Below, one piece after another: positions 18,643-26,884 of a stretch of DNA of 64,000 nucleotides. The stretch is taken from NCBI GenBank assembly GCA_035492775.1, contig DATJIW010000090.1:19563-83562 (forward strand), written 5' to 3'. The translations under genes and the position numbers were made by a program. The DNA comes from DATJFQ01 sp035492775. GTDB taxonomy: Bacteria > Acidobacteriota > Vicinamibacteria > Vicinamibacterales > 2-12-FULL-66-21. The notes below the pieces were generated by a model that was not told the origin of the DNA, made no database searches, and was given only the letters and a program-made list of their open reading frames with translations. The first letter of the stretch is position 1; every line of letters starts with the position of its first letter.

Positions 18643-19803
18643 CTATCGGCTCAGCCCGATGTGTTCCGCGATCACCATCCGCTGCACTTCGGACGTGCCC
18701 TGATAGATTTCAGCGGCGCGTGCGTCCCTGAAGAGGCGTTCGACGACCGAGCCGCGCTGATAGCCGTGGGAGGCATGGATCTGCATCGCGCGATCCGCGG
18801 CACGGTGCGCGGCTTCCGAGGCGCTGAGTTTCGCCATGGCGGCTTCGAGCGTCGGGCGTTCGCGCCGGCTGCGCGCGTCGGCTGCCTTGAGCGTGAGCAT
18901 GCGCGCGGCGTCCAGTTCCGTCGCACTGTCGGCGAGCATCCACTGAATCGCCTGGAAGTTCGCGATGGGCTGCCCGAAGGCTTCGTGCTGCTTCGCGTGC
19001 GCGAGCGCCGCGTCCAGCGCCGCCTGTCCGACGCCGAGTGCCTGGGCCGCGATCGCGATCCGTCCACCGTCGAGGGCCCACATCGCGACATGGAAGCCGT
19101 CGCACGGCCCGCCGAGCAGGGAGTCCGCCGTCACCGACACGTTCGCGAGCTCGAGGTCGACGCAGCCCAGTCCTCGGACGCCGAGCGAATCGCCCGAACG
19201 CGCGCGAGTGATGCCGGGCGTGTCCATCGGCACGAGGAACGCGCCGATGCTGCGGCCCGCGTGCGAAGATGGGCGGCTCGCCGGCTGCGTCGCGGCGAAG
19301 ACGATCACGACGTCGGCCGCTTCGCCGTTGGCGACCCAGATTTTCCGGCCGTTGAGCGTATAGCCGCGCTCGTCCAGCCGCGCGATCGTCTGCTGGTTGG
19401 CGGCGTCCGACCCGGCGTGCTCTTCTGAAAGCGCGAAGGCGCCAATCGACGCGCCCGTCGCGAGACGGCGAAGCCACGTCTGTTTCTGGGCGTCGCTGCC
19501 GAATTTTTCGATCGGCTCCGCGACGAGCGATGTGTTCACCGATGCGATCACCGCCATGACGGCGCTCGCGCGCGCGAGCGCTTCGAGGGCGAGCGCGTAG
19601 CTCACGTAGTCGCGTCCGCCGCCGCCCCACTCACGGGCGATCGTGACGCCCAACAGTCCGCGAGCTGCCAGCTCCTGCACGAGCGCGTGGGGAAAGGTGC
19701 CCGCCTCGTCGATACCCTTTGCGGCGGCCGCGACCTGCCCCGCCGCGAACCGCGCGATGTCTTCCTGGTACGCCGCCTGATCGTCCGTCAGCTCGAGCCG
19801 CAT
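18643..19803 (-). CDS. Acyl-CoA dehydrogenase family protein with Gln at the usual catalytic Glu
   Basis: 386 aa, all acyl-CoA dehydrogenase domains present (A-L-S-E-E-H-A-G-S-D, W-V-A-N-G, E-A-F-G-Q-P-I). The C-terminal block reads E-I-Y-Q-G-T-S-E-V-Q-R: the Glu that acts as base in short/medium-chain enzymes is Gln here. The alternative base position used by isovaleryl-CoA dehydrogenase (L-D-x-E-R) reads L-D-G-G-R, so it is not restored there. Either another residue serves or the enzyme has a changed reaction. It heads a minus-strand set with the GT-C-like and PRC genes. ATG at 19803. Confidence 0.87.
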   Translation of the reverse strand: MRLELTDDQAAYQEDIARFAAGQVAAAAKGIDEAGTFPHALVQELAARGLLGVTIAREWGGGGRDYVSYALALEALARASAVMAVIASVNTSLVAEPIEKFGSDAQKQTWLRRLATGASIGAFALSEEHAGSDAANQQTIARLDERGYTLNGRKIWVANGEAADVVIVFAATQPASRPSSHAGRSIGAFLVPMDTPGITRARSGDSLGVRGLGCVDLELANVSVTADSLLGGPCDGFHVAMWALDGGRIAIAAQALGVGQAALDAALAHAKQHEAFGQPIANFQAIQWMLADSATELDAARMLTLKAADARSRRERPTLEAAMAKLSASEAAHRAADRAMQIHASHGYQRGSVVERLFRDARAAEIYQGTSEVQRMVIAEHIGLSR

Positions 19804-19885
19804 GTCGCGTCCAGCGTACCTCAGGTCCGGCCGGTCTCGATTGCCCCTGCCGGCGCCGTGGAACCGGACGGCCGCCGAACGCGTA

Positions 19886-19914
19886 TTGGCAATAATTACT
19901 AGTTTGTATATATT
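19886..19914 (+). promoter_or_regulatory. Promoter of padR-1/ADOP-1, probably leaderless
   Basis: TTGGCA (19886-19891), a 17-bp spacer and TATATT (19909-19914) form a good sigma-70 promoter in an AT-rich patch. The ATG of padR-1 is only 8 nt beyond the -10, so the mRNA should start at or within 1-2 nt of the start codon. PadR autoregulation at this patch is plausible. Confidence 0.7.
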
Positions 19915-19922
19915 CTGAGACC

Positions 19923-20258
19923 ATGGCCAAGGGCGACTTCGTCGGCGACTTCGAACTGCTCGTGCTCCTCGCGATTGCGCATGCAGGCGACGAAGCGTAC
20001 GGGCTGGCGATCCAGCAGCAAATCGAACAGCGCACCGGCCGAATCGTCGCGATCGGCGCGGTCCACGCGACGCTCGGGCGCCTCGCCGACAAAGGGCTCG
20101 TCCGGTACCGCGTTTCGGAGCCGCAGCCCATCCCCGGCGGCAAGCGGCGCAAATTCTATCGGCTGTGTCCCGCCGGCGTGCGCGCGATCCGGCACTCGAC
20201 CGGCATGCTCGCCCGCATGCTGAATGGACTCTCCCCGGATTTGACGGAGCCGCAATGA
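19923..20258 (+). CDS. PadR family transcriptional regulator (PadR-1)
   Basis: 111-aa winged helix-turn-helix repressor. Typical PadR blocks: F-E-L-L-V-L-L-A-I, Y-G-L-A-I-Q-Q-Q-I, G-A-V-H-A-T-L-G-R-L-x-x-K-G-L-V, then K-R-R-K-F-Y-R-L. The ligand-binding C-terminal helix is short, as in the PadR-s2 type. The gene overlaps ADOP-1 (ATGA), so the regulator probably controls its own operon. In Acidobacteriota this PadR-permease pairing is a standing arrangement. No Shine-Dalgarno is present, in line with a leaderless transcript. Confidence 0.92.
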   Translation: MAKGDFVGDFELLVLLAIAHAGDEAYGLAIQQQIEQRTGRIVAIGAVHATLGRLADKGLVRYRVSEPQPIPGGKRRKFYRLCPAGVRAIRHSTGMLARMLNGLSPDLTEPQ

Positions 20259-22900
20259 GCCCCGCGCCCGTGCTCCCGCGAATCGCGGCGGCGCTGCTGT
20301 GGCTCGCCTCACCGCCCGACGACCGGCCGTCGGTGCTCGCAGACTTCGAAGACGCGTACGCCGAACAGCGTCACGCGGGACGAGGGGCGGCACTCTGCTG
20401 GTGTGCGATTCAAGTCGCGCTGTCGATCCCGCCGTTGCTCGTCCGGCGCCTCCGCGTTACGCGGACGCCGCGCACGCAAGGAGCCAGTATGGCCGCCACG
20501 TTTCTGACCGATGTCCGGTATGCTGCGCGTCTCGCGCGTCGCGCGCCGCTCGTTGCGCTCTCCACCATTGCCGCGATCGCCGGAGGCATAGCCGCCGCAA
20601 CTGCGGTCGTCAGCGTAATGGAGAGCGTGTTTCTCCGGCCGCTGCCGTTCGCGCGGCCGGACGAACTCGTTCAGCTCAGCACCATCATCGAGCGGTTCGG
20701 AAGCGCGGCGGAACTGAACTACCTCGACGCAGACGACATCCGAAGCCAGGCCGCGACGCTCGACGGTGTGGCGCAGTACGACGCCGGCGCGGGAACCCTG
20801 CGGGTGCACGCCGGCGAGCCGGCGCAATCGGTCACGGTGCTCTCCGTCGATCGGCACCTCGCCAGCGTCCTCCGCGTAGCACCCGCACTCGGCCGCAGCT
20901 TCGAATCCGCCGAGTTCGTGGATGGCGGACCCGATGTCGTGATGCTGACGAACCGCTTCTGGCGCGAGCGCTTCGGCGGCGATCCCGCCATCGTCGGAGC
21001 GTCGCTCGAAATGGGCTCCGGCCCCGCGATGATCGTCGGCGTCCTTCCGCCGGCGGCGGACTGGTTTCCATCAGGCGGCAGCGATCTCTGGACTCCCCTG
21101 ACGTTCCCCGCGACTTCCTTTCTCAACCAGCGCGGCTCGATCGCGCTGAGCGCGATCGGACGGCTGCATCAGGGGGCGACCCTGGACTCGGCGCAGGCGG
21201 AGCTGGGCACGATCGCGCGGCGTCTCGCCACCGCGTACCCGGAGACGAACGCCGCGCGGCGCTTCGGCGTGTCCAACCTGCAGCGCGCGATGGTGGGTCC
21301 GGTTCGTCCCATGATGCTGCTCCTCGCGGGCGCGATTGCGGCGCTGCTGGCGATCGCGTGCGCCAACATTGCGAGCCTGCTCCTCGCGCACGCCCACGAG
21401 CGCGCCGGGGAGTTCGCGCTGCGCGCGGCGATCGGCGCGAGCCACGGGCGTCTGGCGCGCCAGCTCTGGACGGAAACACTGCTGCTCTTCAGCGCCGCCG
21501 GCGGACTGGGCGCGATCCTGGCAGGTCCGCTTGCGCGAATCCTCGTCGCGCGCTATCCGGGAACGCTGCCGCTCTCGAGCGACGTAAGCCTTGACGTGCG
21601 AGTGATGACGGCCTCGCTGCTGCTGACGCTCGCGGCGGCCTTTACTGCCGGACTGCCGACGATTCGTCGCAGCCGCCAATGGCGGATTGGCGCAGCGCTG
21701 GCCCGTACGGCGCGGGGGTCGTCAGGACGATCGACGCGCCGCGGGACTGGCCTGTTCGTGTCTGCGCAGGTCGCACTCTCGATCGTCCTGCTCTTCGGGG
21801 GGTTCGTGCTCCTGCGCACGTTCACCAGCATGGCATCCGTGGCGCCTGGATTCGATCCGGACGGAGTCGTCACCATCCGCGCGACAATTCCCGCGCGGCA
21901 GCGCGAGGATGCGCAGCGGATGGTTGCCGTCCAGGACCAGCTCCGTGACGCGGCGGCCTCTTTGCCCGGCGTCGCGGGCGCGGCGCACGCGATGTTCATC
22001 CCCTTCGCGCCAGGCTCCTGGGGAGACGGCTACCGCCGCGCCGGCTCGTCGGACGCGATCGGCCCGAACGGTCCCTTCGCCCACTTCTTCATGGTCAGCC
22101 CCGAATACTTCCGGGTCATGCATGTTCCGATCGTTCGCGGCCGTCCGCTCACAGCTGCGGACGACGAGGGTGGCCGGCGCGTAGTGGTCGTGAACCAGAG
22201 CTTCGCTCTGCGCACGTTTCCCGACCGAGACGCGATCGGCGGCCGGATCGACTGGAACGACGACGTGTGGGAGATCGTCGGGATCGCGGGCAACGCGCGG
22301 CACGAGAGCCTCTGGGACGATTTCGATCCTGATGTGTACGTGCCGCGGCACCAGGTACCGCGCGGCAACACGTGGCTGCTGATTGCCAGCGCGAGGCCGG
22401 CATCGGCGCTCGTGGCCGAACTGCAGCAGCGGGCGCGCGCGATCGACCCGGCGATACTGCTGTCGGACGCGGAACCGATGCGGCAGCGGCTCGCGGACAG
22501 CGCCGCACCCGAGCGCTTCCGTGCGGCGATCACCTCGACGCTGGCGCTGATCGCGCTGGGTCTTGCACTGGTCGGGCTGAACGGTGTCGTTGCCTACAGT
22601 GTCGTGACGCGGACGAAAGAGATCGGCATCCGGCTGGCGCTCGGCGAGCGGCCCGCCGCCGTGCGCCGCGGGGTTGTGGGTGACGCGCTACGCGCGCTGG
22701 CCGGGGGACTCATCCCCGGCACGATCGCATCATGGATCGTCGGCCGATGGCTCGTGTCCGCGTCGCTTGTGCGGACGGACCTGCGGCTCGCGCTGGCGGC
22801 GGTAGCGTGCGCGTTCGTAGTTGCGGGAGCGGCGGTAGCCGCCGGTCCCGCGTGGCGCGCAAGCCGGGTCGATCCGGTGGACGCCTTGCGCCACGATTAG
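20255..22900 (+). CDS. ADOP-type duplicated MacB/FtsX permease (ADOP-1)
   Basis: 881-aa inner-membrane protein of the acidobacterial duplicated orphan permease family. Residues 1-75 form a family-specific prefix. A first helix near residue 100 (I-A-A-I-A-G-G-I-A-A-A-T-A) leads into a MacB-like periplasmic core, then an FtsX block (A-C-A-N-I-A-S-L-L-L-A), followed by a second core and FtsX block (V-V-A-Y-S-V-V-T-R-T-K-E-I-G-I-R-L-A-L-G). No ATPase is adjacent, hence orphan. Transport or mechanotransmission role is inferred from MacB; substrate unknown. ATG at 20255 overlaps the PadR-1 stop. Confidence 0.92.
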   Translation: MSPAPVLPRIAAALLWLASPPDDRPSVLADFEDAYAEQRHAGRGAALCWCAIQVALSIPPLLVRRLRVTRTPRTQGASMAATFLTDVRYAARLARRAPLVALSTIAAIAGGIAAATAVVSVMESVFLRPLPFARPDELVQLSTIIERFGSAAELNYLDADDIRSQAATLDGVAQYDAGAGTLRVHAGEPAQSVTVLSVDRHLASVLRVAPALGRSFESAEFVDGGPDVVMLTNRFWRERFGGDPAIVGASLEMGSGPAMIVGVLPPAADWFPSGGSDLWTPLTFPATSFLNQRGSIALSAIGRLHQGATLDSAQAELGTIARRLATAYPETNAARRFGVSNLQRAMVGPVRPMMLLLAGAIAALLAIACANIASLLLAHAHERAGEFALRAAIGASHGRLARQLWTETLLLFSAAGGLGAILAGPLARILVARYPGTLPLSSDVSLDVRVMTASLLLTLAAAFTAGLPTIRRSRQWRIGAALARTARGSSGRSTRRGTGLFVSAQVALSIVLLFGGFVLLRTFTSMASVAPGFDPDGVVTIRATIPARQREDAQRMVAVQDQLRDAAASLPGVAGAAHAMFIPFAPGSWGDGYRRAGSSDAIGPNGPFAHFFMVSPEYFRVMHVPIVRGRPLTAADDEGGRRVVVVNQSFALRTFPDRDAIGGRIDWNDDVWEIVGIAGNARHESLWDDFDPDVYVPRHQVPRGNTWLLIASARPASALVAELQQRARAIDPAILLSDAEPMRQRLADSAAPERFRAAITSTLALIALGLALVGLNGVVAYSVVTRTKEIGIRLALGERPAAVRRGVVGDALRALAGGLIPGTIASWIVGRWLVSASLVRTDLRLALAAVACAFVVAGAAVAAGPAWRASRVDPVDALRHD

Positions 22901-22941
22901 CGCCGCCGCTTTCGACGAAAGTGATCCCGGTGGCGCGGCAA

Positions 22942-23433
22942 TCAGCTGCGCGCCAGCCGTTCAAAAATCGGTCGCAGACGATCGGCCGTCGCGGGCAGTT
23001 CCTCGGCGAGGACGCGCGTGCGGCCGACGACCGTCATGAAGTTGGTGTCGCCGTTCCAGCGCGGCACGACGTGCATGTGCACGTGATCGAGGATCCCCGC
23101 ACCAGCGGGCTTTCCCACATTGATCCCCATATTCAACCCGTGCGGATGATAGGCCTCGGCGAGCGCGATCTCGCTTCGGCGCGCGAGCTCGATCATCTCC
23201 GACAGCTCCTGCGGCGTGGCTGCCGCCAGCGAGGCGATGTGCCGGCTGGGGATCACCATGAGGTGACCGTTGTTGTACGGGAACAGATTCAGGATGATGA
23301 AGCAGGTGTCGCCGCGAAAGACGATGAGGGGTGCGGCGTCCGGATCGGTCAACGCCTGACAGAAGACGCAGCTCGCGTCAGCACGTTCGCCCGTGATGTA
23401 CGCGAGCCGCCACGGACTCCAGAGATGATCCAT
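22942..23433 (-). CDS. HIT family hydrolase/transferase
   Basis: 163 aa. Histidine triad H-V-H-M-H-V-V-P-R carries the nucleophilic His; the N-terminus has W-S-P-W-R-L-x-Y-I and C-x-F-C, as in diadenosine tetraphosphate phosphorylase-like HIT proteins (Ap4A or nucleotide-diphosphate substrates). Cytoplasmic. It follows the HU/IHF gene on the minus strand, with a hairpin-forming heptamer repeat between the two. ATG at 23433. Convergent to ADOP-1. Confidence 0.9.
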   Translation of the reverse strand: MDHLWSPWRLAYITGERADASCVFCQALTDPDAAPLIVFRGDTCFIILNLFPYNNGHLMVIPSRHIASLAAATPQELSEMIELARRSEIALAEAYHPHGLNMGINVGKPAGAGILDHVHMHVVPRWNGDTNFMTVVGRTRVLAEELPATADRLRPIFERLARS

Positions 23434-23439
23434 TCACTG

Positions 23440-23471
23440 TGCTGAATGCCGAATGCCGGAGGCATTCAGCA
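23440..23471. repeat. Tract I: GCTGAAT/GCCGAAT heptamers forming an 11-bp hairpin
   Basis: TGCTGAATGCC (23440-23450) and GGCATTCAGCA (23461-23471) are perfect inverted repeats with a 10-nt loop. The left arm and loop read as 7-bp units GCTGAAT, GCCGAAT, GCCGGAG. It sits between the HU/IHF stop and the HIT start and has no U-run, so it is more an mRNA structure than a classical terminator. Confidence 0.8.
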
Positions 23472-23477
23472 TGTCGA

Positions 23478-23837
23478 TCAGACGCCGGCGATGTCCGACC
23501 CGCTCAGCGCCGCGGGCGGGGTTTGAGGCGCCTGCGGCGTCTCTTCCTCCCGGTTGATCAGCTCCTTCAGCTCCTTGCCGGGTTTGAAGTACGGCACCTT
23601 CTTCGGCGGGACGTCCACCTTGTCCCCCGTTTTCGGATTGCGCCCCTTTCGCGGCTCCCGCCGGCGCAGGCGGAAGCTCCCGAATCCACGCAGCTCGATC
23701 TTCTCGCCGCGATGAAGCGCATCGATGATGCTCTTGAAAACCGTATCGACGATGACCTCGGAGTGCTTCTTGGTCAGATCGGAAACGCGCGAGACTTCCT
23801 CGACGAGTTCCGCCTTCGTCATGCTGCCGGTGTTCAT
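23478..23837 (-). CDS. HU/IHF family DNA-binding protein
   Basis: 119-aa nucleoid protein. M-T-K-A-E-L-V-E-E-V opens the helical dimer domain; R-G-F-G-S-F-R-L-R-R-R-E-P-R-K-G-R-N-P leads into the beta-arm and K-V-P-Y-F-K-P-G-K-E-L closes it. Spacing fits the IHF-beta-like branch. A 25-residue Pro/Ala tail follows the core. The ATG at 23837 is preceded by GGGAG at 5 nt; the frame remains open far upstream only because repeat tract D contains no stop. It follows rpsA on the same strand, as IHF-beta (himD) commonly does. Confidence 0.93.
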   Translation of the reverse strand: MNTGSMTKAELVEEVSRVSDLTKKHSEVIVDTVFKSIIDALHRGEKIELRGFGSFRLRRREPRKGRNPKTGDKVDVPPKKVPYFKPGKELKELINREEETPQAPQTPPAALSGSDIAGV

Positions 23838-23873
23838 AGTCGCTCCCGTTGGAGGCTCGGGTGGTCGTTGCTT

Positions 23874-24100
23874 GGTGCGCCGTGCTCCGTGCTCCGTGCT
23901 CTGTGCTAGTGCGCCGTGCTCGGTGCCAGTGCTCCGGTGCCAGTGCTCCGTGCTCGTGCACCGGGACTCAGCACTCCGGACGGAGCACCGAGCACCAAGC
24001 ACCGAGCACCCGGATCGGGCACCCCGGACGGAGCACCGAGCACCAAGCACCCGGATTGGCACCCCGGACGGAGCACCGAGCACCGCGCACCGAGCACCGC
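23874..24100. repeat. Tract D: GTGCTCC heptamers then inverted GCACCGA/GCACCAA heptamers
   Basis: The left half (about 23874-23960) is built of GTGCTCC-type 7-bp units; the right half (about 23971-24100) of GCACCGA and GCACCAA, the opposite orientation, so the halves can fold on each other. Within the right half the word CCGGACGG recurs at 23976, 24024 and 24064, giving higher-order copies of 48 and 40 bp. It lies between rpsA and the HU/IHF gene; no gene is seen in it. Confidence 0.9.
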
Positions 24101-24120
24101 ATCAGCAGTGGCGCGAAGCG

Positions 24121-25890
24121 CTACTGCTGATGTTTGAAGTGGTCGCCCAGCGTCACTTCGGGACGGCCCGCCGTTTCCGTGTAGGCCTCCCAGTCCGCGC
24201 GGAACTCATCGTTCTTCAGCGCACGGATGCTCAAGCCGATCTTCCGCTCTCCCGGGATCAGCTTGATGATCTTCATCTGGTACGTCTCGCCGACCTGCAG
24301 ATCGAGCTTGTCTTCCTTGCCCTTCTGGTGCGAGTCGTCGAACTCCGAGACGTGAATCAGCCCTTCGATCCCCTCGGCCAGCTCGACAAACGCGCCGAAG
24401 CTGGTCATCCGAACGACCTTGCCTTCCACGAGGTCGCCGACGTGGTGCTGGGTGAAGAACTCATCCCAGATATCGGTCTGCAGCTGCTTCAGGCCCAGTG
24501 ACAGGCGCTGATTCTCAGCGTCGATGTTGAGCACCATCGCCTGGACGGCATCGCCCTTCTTCAACACCTCCGACGGGTGCTTCAGGCGCTTGCTCCACGA
24601 CATGTCCGAAATGTGGATCAGTCCGTCGATGCCTTCTTCCACCTCGACGAACGCGCCGAACTCGGTGAGGTTGCGCACCTTGCCCGTGATCGTGGTGCCG
24701 ATCGGATACTTCTCCGACAGCTCATGCCACGGGTTGCTCTCGACCTGCTTGAGACCGAGCGAGATGCGGCGCGCACCCGGATCCACGCCGAGGACCATCG
24801 TCTCGACGGTGTCGCCGACGTTGAGGATCTTGGACGGGTGCTTGACGCGCTTGCTCCACGACATCTCGCTGACGTGGATCAATCCCTCGACGCCGGGCTC
24901 CAGCTCGACGAACGCGCCGTAGTCGGTCAGGCTGACGACCTTGCCGGTGAGACGCGCGCCGACCGGGTACCGCTCGATGACGTTCGACCACGGGTCGTTC
25001 ATCAGCTGCTTGTGACCGAGCGAGACGCGTTCGGTCGCGGCGTCGTACTTCAGCACGATGACGTCAATTTCCTGGTTGACCTGGAACAGCTCCGACGGAT
25101 GCGTCACGCGGCCCCACGACATGTCCGTGATGTGCAGCAGACCGTCGATGCCGCCGAGATCGATGAAGGCCCCGTAGTCGGTGATGTTCTTGACGACGCC
25201 GCGGAGGACCTTCCCCTCGGCGAGTGTGTCGAGCGTGTGCTTCTTCTTCTCGGCGTTCTCCTCTTCGAGGAGCACCTTGCGGGACAGCACGATGTTGCCG
25301 CGCTTCTTGTTGACCTTGATGACGCGCATGCGCAGTTCCTGCCCGCGCAGGGCATCCAGGTTCCTGACGGGACGCACGTCGATCTGCGAGCCGGGGAGAA
25401 ACGCGCGAACGCCGATGTCGACCGCGAGTCCGCCCTTGATGCGCTCGATGACGCGACCGATGACGACCTTCCGCTCGGCGTAGGCCTTCTCGACCTCGTC
25501 CCAGATCTTCATCTTTTCCGCTTTTTCGCGGGAGAGAACGACGTAGCCTTCGCGGTCCTCGGTACGCTCGAGCAGCACATCGACCGTGTCGCCCGGCTGA
25601 ACGGTGACCTGCCCGTTCTCGTCCACGAACTCGTCGATGGCAATGAGCCCTTCGGACTTGTAGCCGACGTCGACGATGACTTCGGACGGCGTAACCTTCA
25701 GCACCGTCCCCTTCACGACCTCGCCTTCCGCGATGTTGCGGAAGCTGTTATCGTAAAGGTCCAGAAGGCGCGCGTATTCCTGCGGATCGACCTGATCGTC
25801 CAGCGGGGAGAAGCCCGTTGAAGTACCGGCGGCTCCAGTCGTCGCACCTCCTTGTGTTGTGATGTTCTTTGTATCTTCTGCTTGCGCCAT
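24121..25890 (-). CDS. rpsA: 30S ribosomal protein S1
   Basis: Binds mRNA on the small subunit and promotes initiation. 589 aa with six S1 OB-fold repeats: two degenerate N-terminal copies (V-V-K-G-T-V-L-K-V; V-V-I-G-R-V-I-E-R-I-K-G-G-L-A-V-D-I-G-V-R-A-F-L-P) and four canonical ones (D-Y-G-A-F-I-D-L, D-Y-G-A-F-V-E-L, E-F-G-A-F-V-E-V, S-F-G-A-F-V-E-L). Full length. An Ala/Gly/Thr-rich N-terminal extension of ~30 residues precedes the first repeat. The ATG at 25890 has GGAGGA 10 nt upstream. Confidence 0.96.
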   Translation of the reverse strand: MAQAEDTKNITTQGGATTGAAGTSTGFSPLDDQVDPQEYARLLDLYDNSFRNIAEGEVVKGTVLKVTPSEVIVDVGYKSEGLIAIDEFVDENGQVTVQPGDTVDVLLERTEDREGYVVLSREKAEKMKIWDEVEKAYAERKVVIGRVIERIKGGLAVDIGVRAFLPGSQIDVRPVRNLDALRGQELRMRVIKVNKKRGNIVLSRKVLLEEENAEKKKHTLDTLAEGKVLRGVVKNITDYGAFIDLGGIDGLLHITDMSWGRVTHPSELFQVNQEIDVIVLKYDAATERVSLGHKQLMNDPWSNVIERYPVGARLTGKVVSLTDYGAFVELEPGVEGLIHVSEMSWSKRVKHPSKILNVGDTVETMVLGVDPGARRISLGLKQVESNPWHELSEKYPIGTTITGKVRNLTEFGAFVEVEEGIDGLIHISDMSWSKRLKHPSEVLKKGDAVQAMVLNIDAENQRLSLGLKQLQTDIWDEFFTQHHVGDLVEGKVVRMTSFGAFVELAEGIEGLIHVSEFDDSHQKGKEDKLDLQVGETYQMKIIKLIPGERKIGLSIRALKNDEFRADWEAYTETAGRPEVTLGDHFKHQQ

Positions 25891-26026
25891 GCTCAGCGGG
25901 TCCTCCTGCACGTACTTGCCGGGATCTCAGCTCCGGCGGGCTGTAGTGTGTTCATCGCTCGAGTTGCGATAAGCAATAGATTATCTATCACTTACGGGCA
26001 CGCGTCAAGTCGAAAGGACGAGCGAC

Positions 26027-26842
26027 ATGGCCAAGGCAAAGGGCGCGAAGCGGGCACAGCGGTCGAAGAGCCCGTCGGCGAAGCGGGCGGGCGGAGGCCG
26101 TCGGGCGGCAGCGTCAGGGAGCCGGGGCCGGGCCCGAAAAGGCGCGAAAAAGGGGGCCCGCCGCAGCGCGGCAAAAAGCCTCAAGAAAAAGGCCGGCCGT
26201 AAGTCCGCCGGCCGTCCCGCGGCGAAGCAGGCGCGCAAGCCCAGCCGCCGTTCGGCGACGAAGAGGTCCACCACCAGGGCCGCGTCGGCCAAGCCGCGTC
26301 GGACGGTACGAAAAGGCGGCACCGGACGCGAACGCGAACTCGCACAGACGCCGGAAACCGGCCGCACCGTAAAGGGACGAACGAACCCGATGCGGACGAT
26401 TCGCTCGACCGGCACGCCGGCAGGCGCCGGCGACAGCCGCCATGTGCCGGCGCTGGAGCGGCAGCGTCGTCAACTTCGCGACATCGAGGAAATGGTCCCC
26501 GAGCCGCCGTCGAGCCTCAACATGGATCGGCGCGCGTCGGCCGCGCGAACCGGCCGGGCCGAAATGCGCGAGGCGCGGCGCCAGCACACCGAGACCAGCC
26601 CTGCGATGACAGGCGGGGATGTCGACGCCGACTGGGAAGACGCCTACGCGGTGGGCGACGAAGCCCCCGGAGGCGACAATCCGACACCCGACCAGGATGT
26701 GGTGGACGACATCGGCCGCGCTCTCGGCATCGAGTATCAAGATAATGAAGAGCTGAAGGCGTCAGACAAGATCGCCAAGCGCGACAAGCATCGCTGGGAA
26801 CTCGATCCGGCATCCTCGGAGGATTATCGCGATCGGGATTGA
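26027..26842 (+). CDS. Histone H1-like basic tail fused to a DUF6335-like domain
   Basis: 271 aa in two parts. Residues 1-120 are almost only Lys, Arg, Ala, Gly and Ser with K-K-A-G-R-K-S-A-like motifs as in bacterial H1/AlgP-type tails, predicted to bind DNA or RNA. Residues 195-271 are acidic and resemble the DUF6335 domain known from cyanobacteria: G-G-D-V-D-A-D-W-E-D, T-P-D-Q-D-V-V-D-D-I-G, then K-R-D-K-H-R-W-E-L-D-P-A-S-S-E-D-Y. Family match is from memory. AGGA lies upstream of the ATG. Divergent from rpsA across 136 bp. Confidence 0.78.
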   Translation: MAKAKGAKRAQRSKSPSAKRAGGGRRAAASGSRGRARKGAKKGARRSAAKSLKKKAGRKSAGRPAAKQARKPSRRSATKRSTTRAASAKPRRTVRKGGTGRERELAQTPETGRTVKGRTNPMRTIRSTGTPAGAGDSRHVPALERQRRQLRDIEEMVPEPPSSLNMDRRASAARTGRAEMREARRQHTETSPAMTGGDVDADWEDAYAVGDEAPGGDNPTPDQDVVDDIGRALGIEYQDNEELKASDKIAKRDKHRWELDPASSEDYRDRD

Positions 26843-26884
26843 CGCGTTTAGCGTTACGATGAGCGCGCATCGGGAGGTGCACGG

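Noticed and set aside
23838..24083. N-terminal extension of HU/IHF through repeat tract D
   Set aside because: The added residues are translated repeat (R-C-S-V, E-H-G-A); GGGAG before ATG 23837 marks the start.
23874..24100. CRISPR array
   Set aside because: Units are 7 bp without unique spacers and no cas gene is near; the 40/48-bp blocks are made of the same short units.
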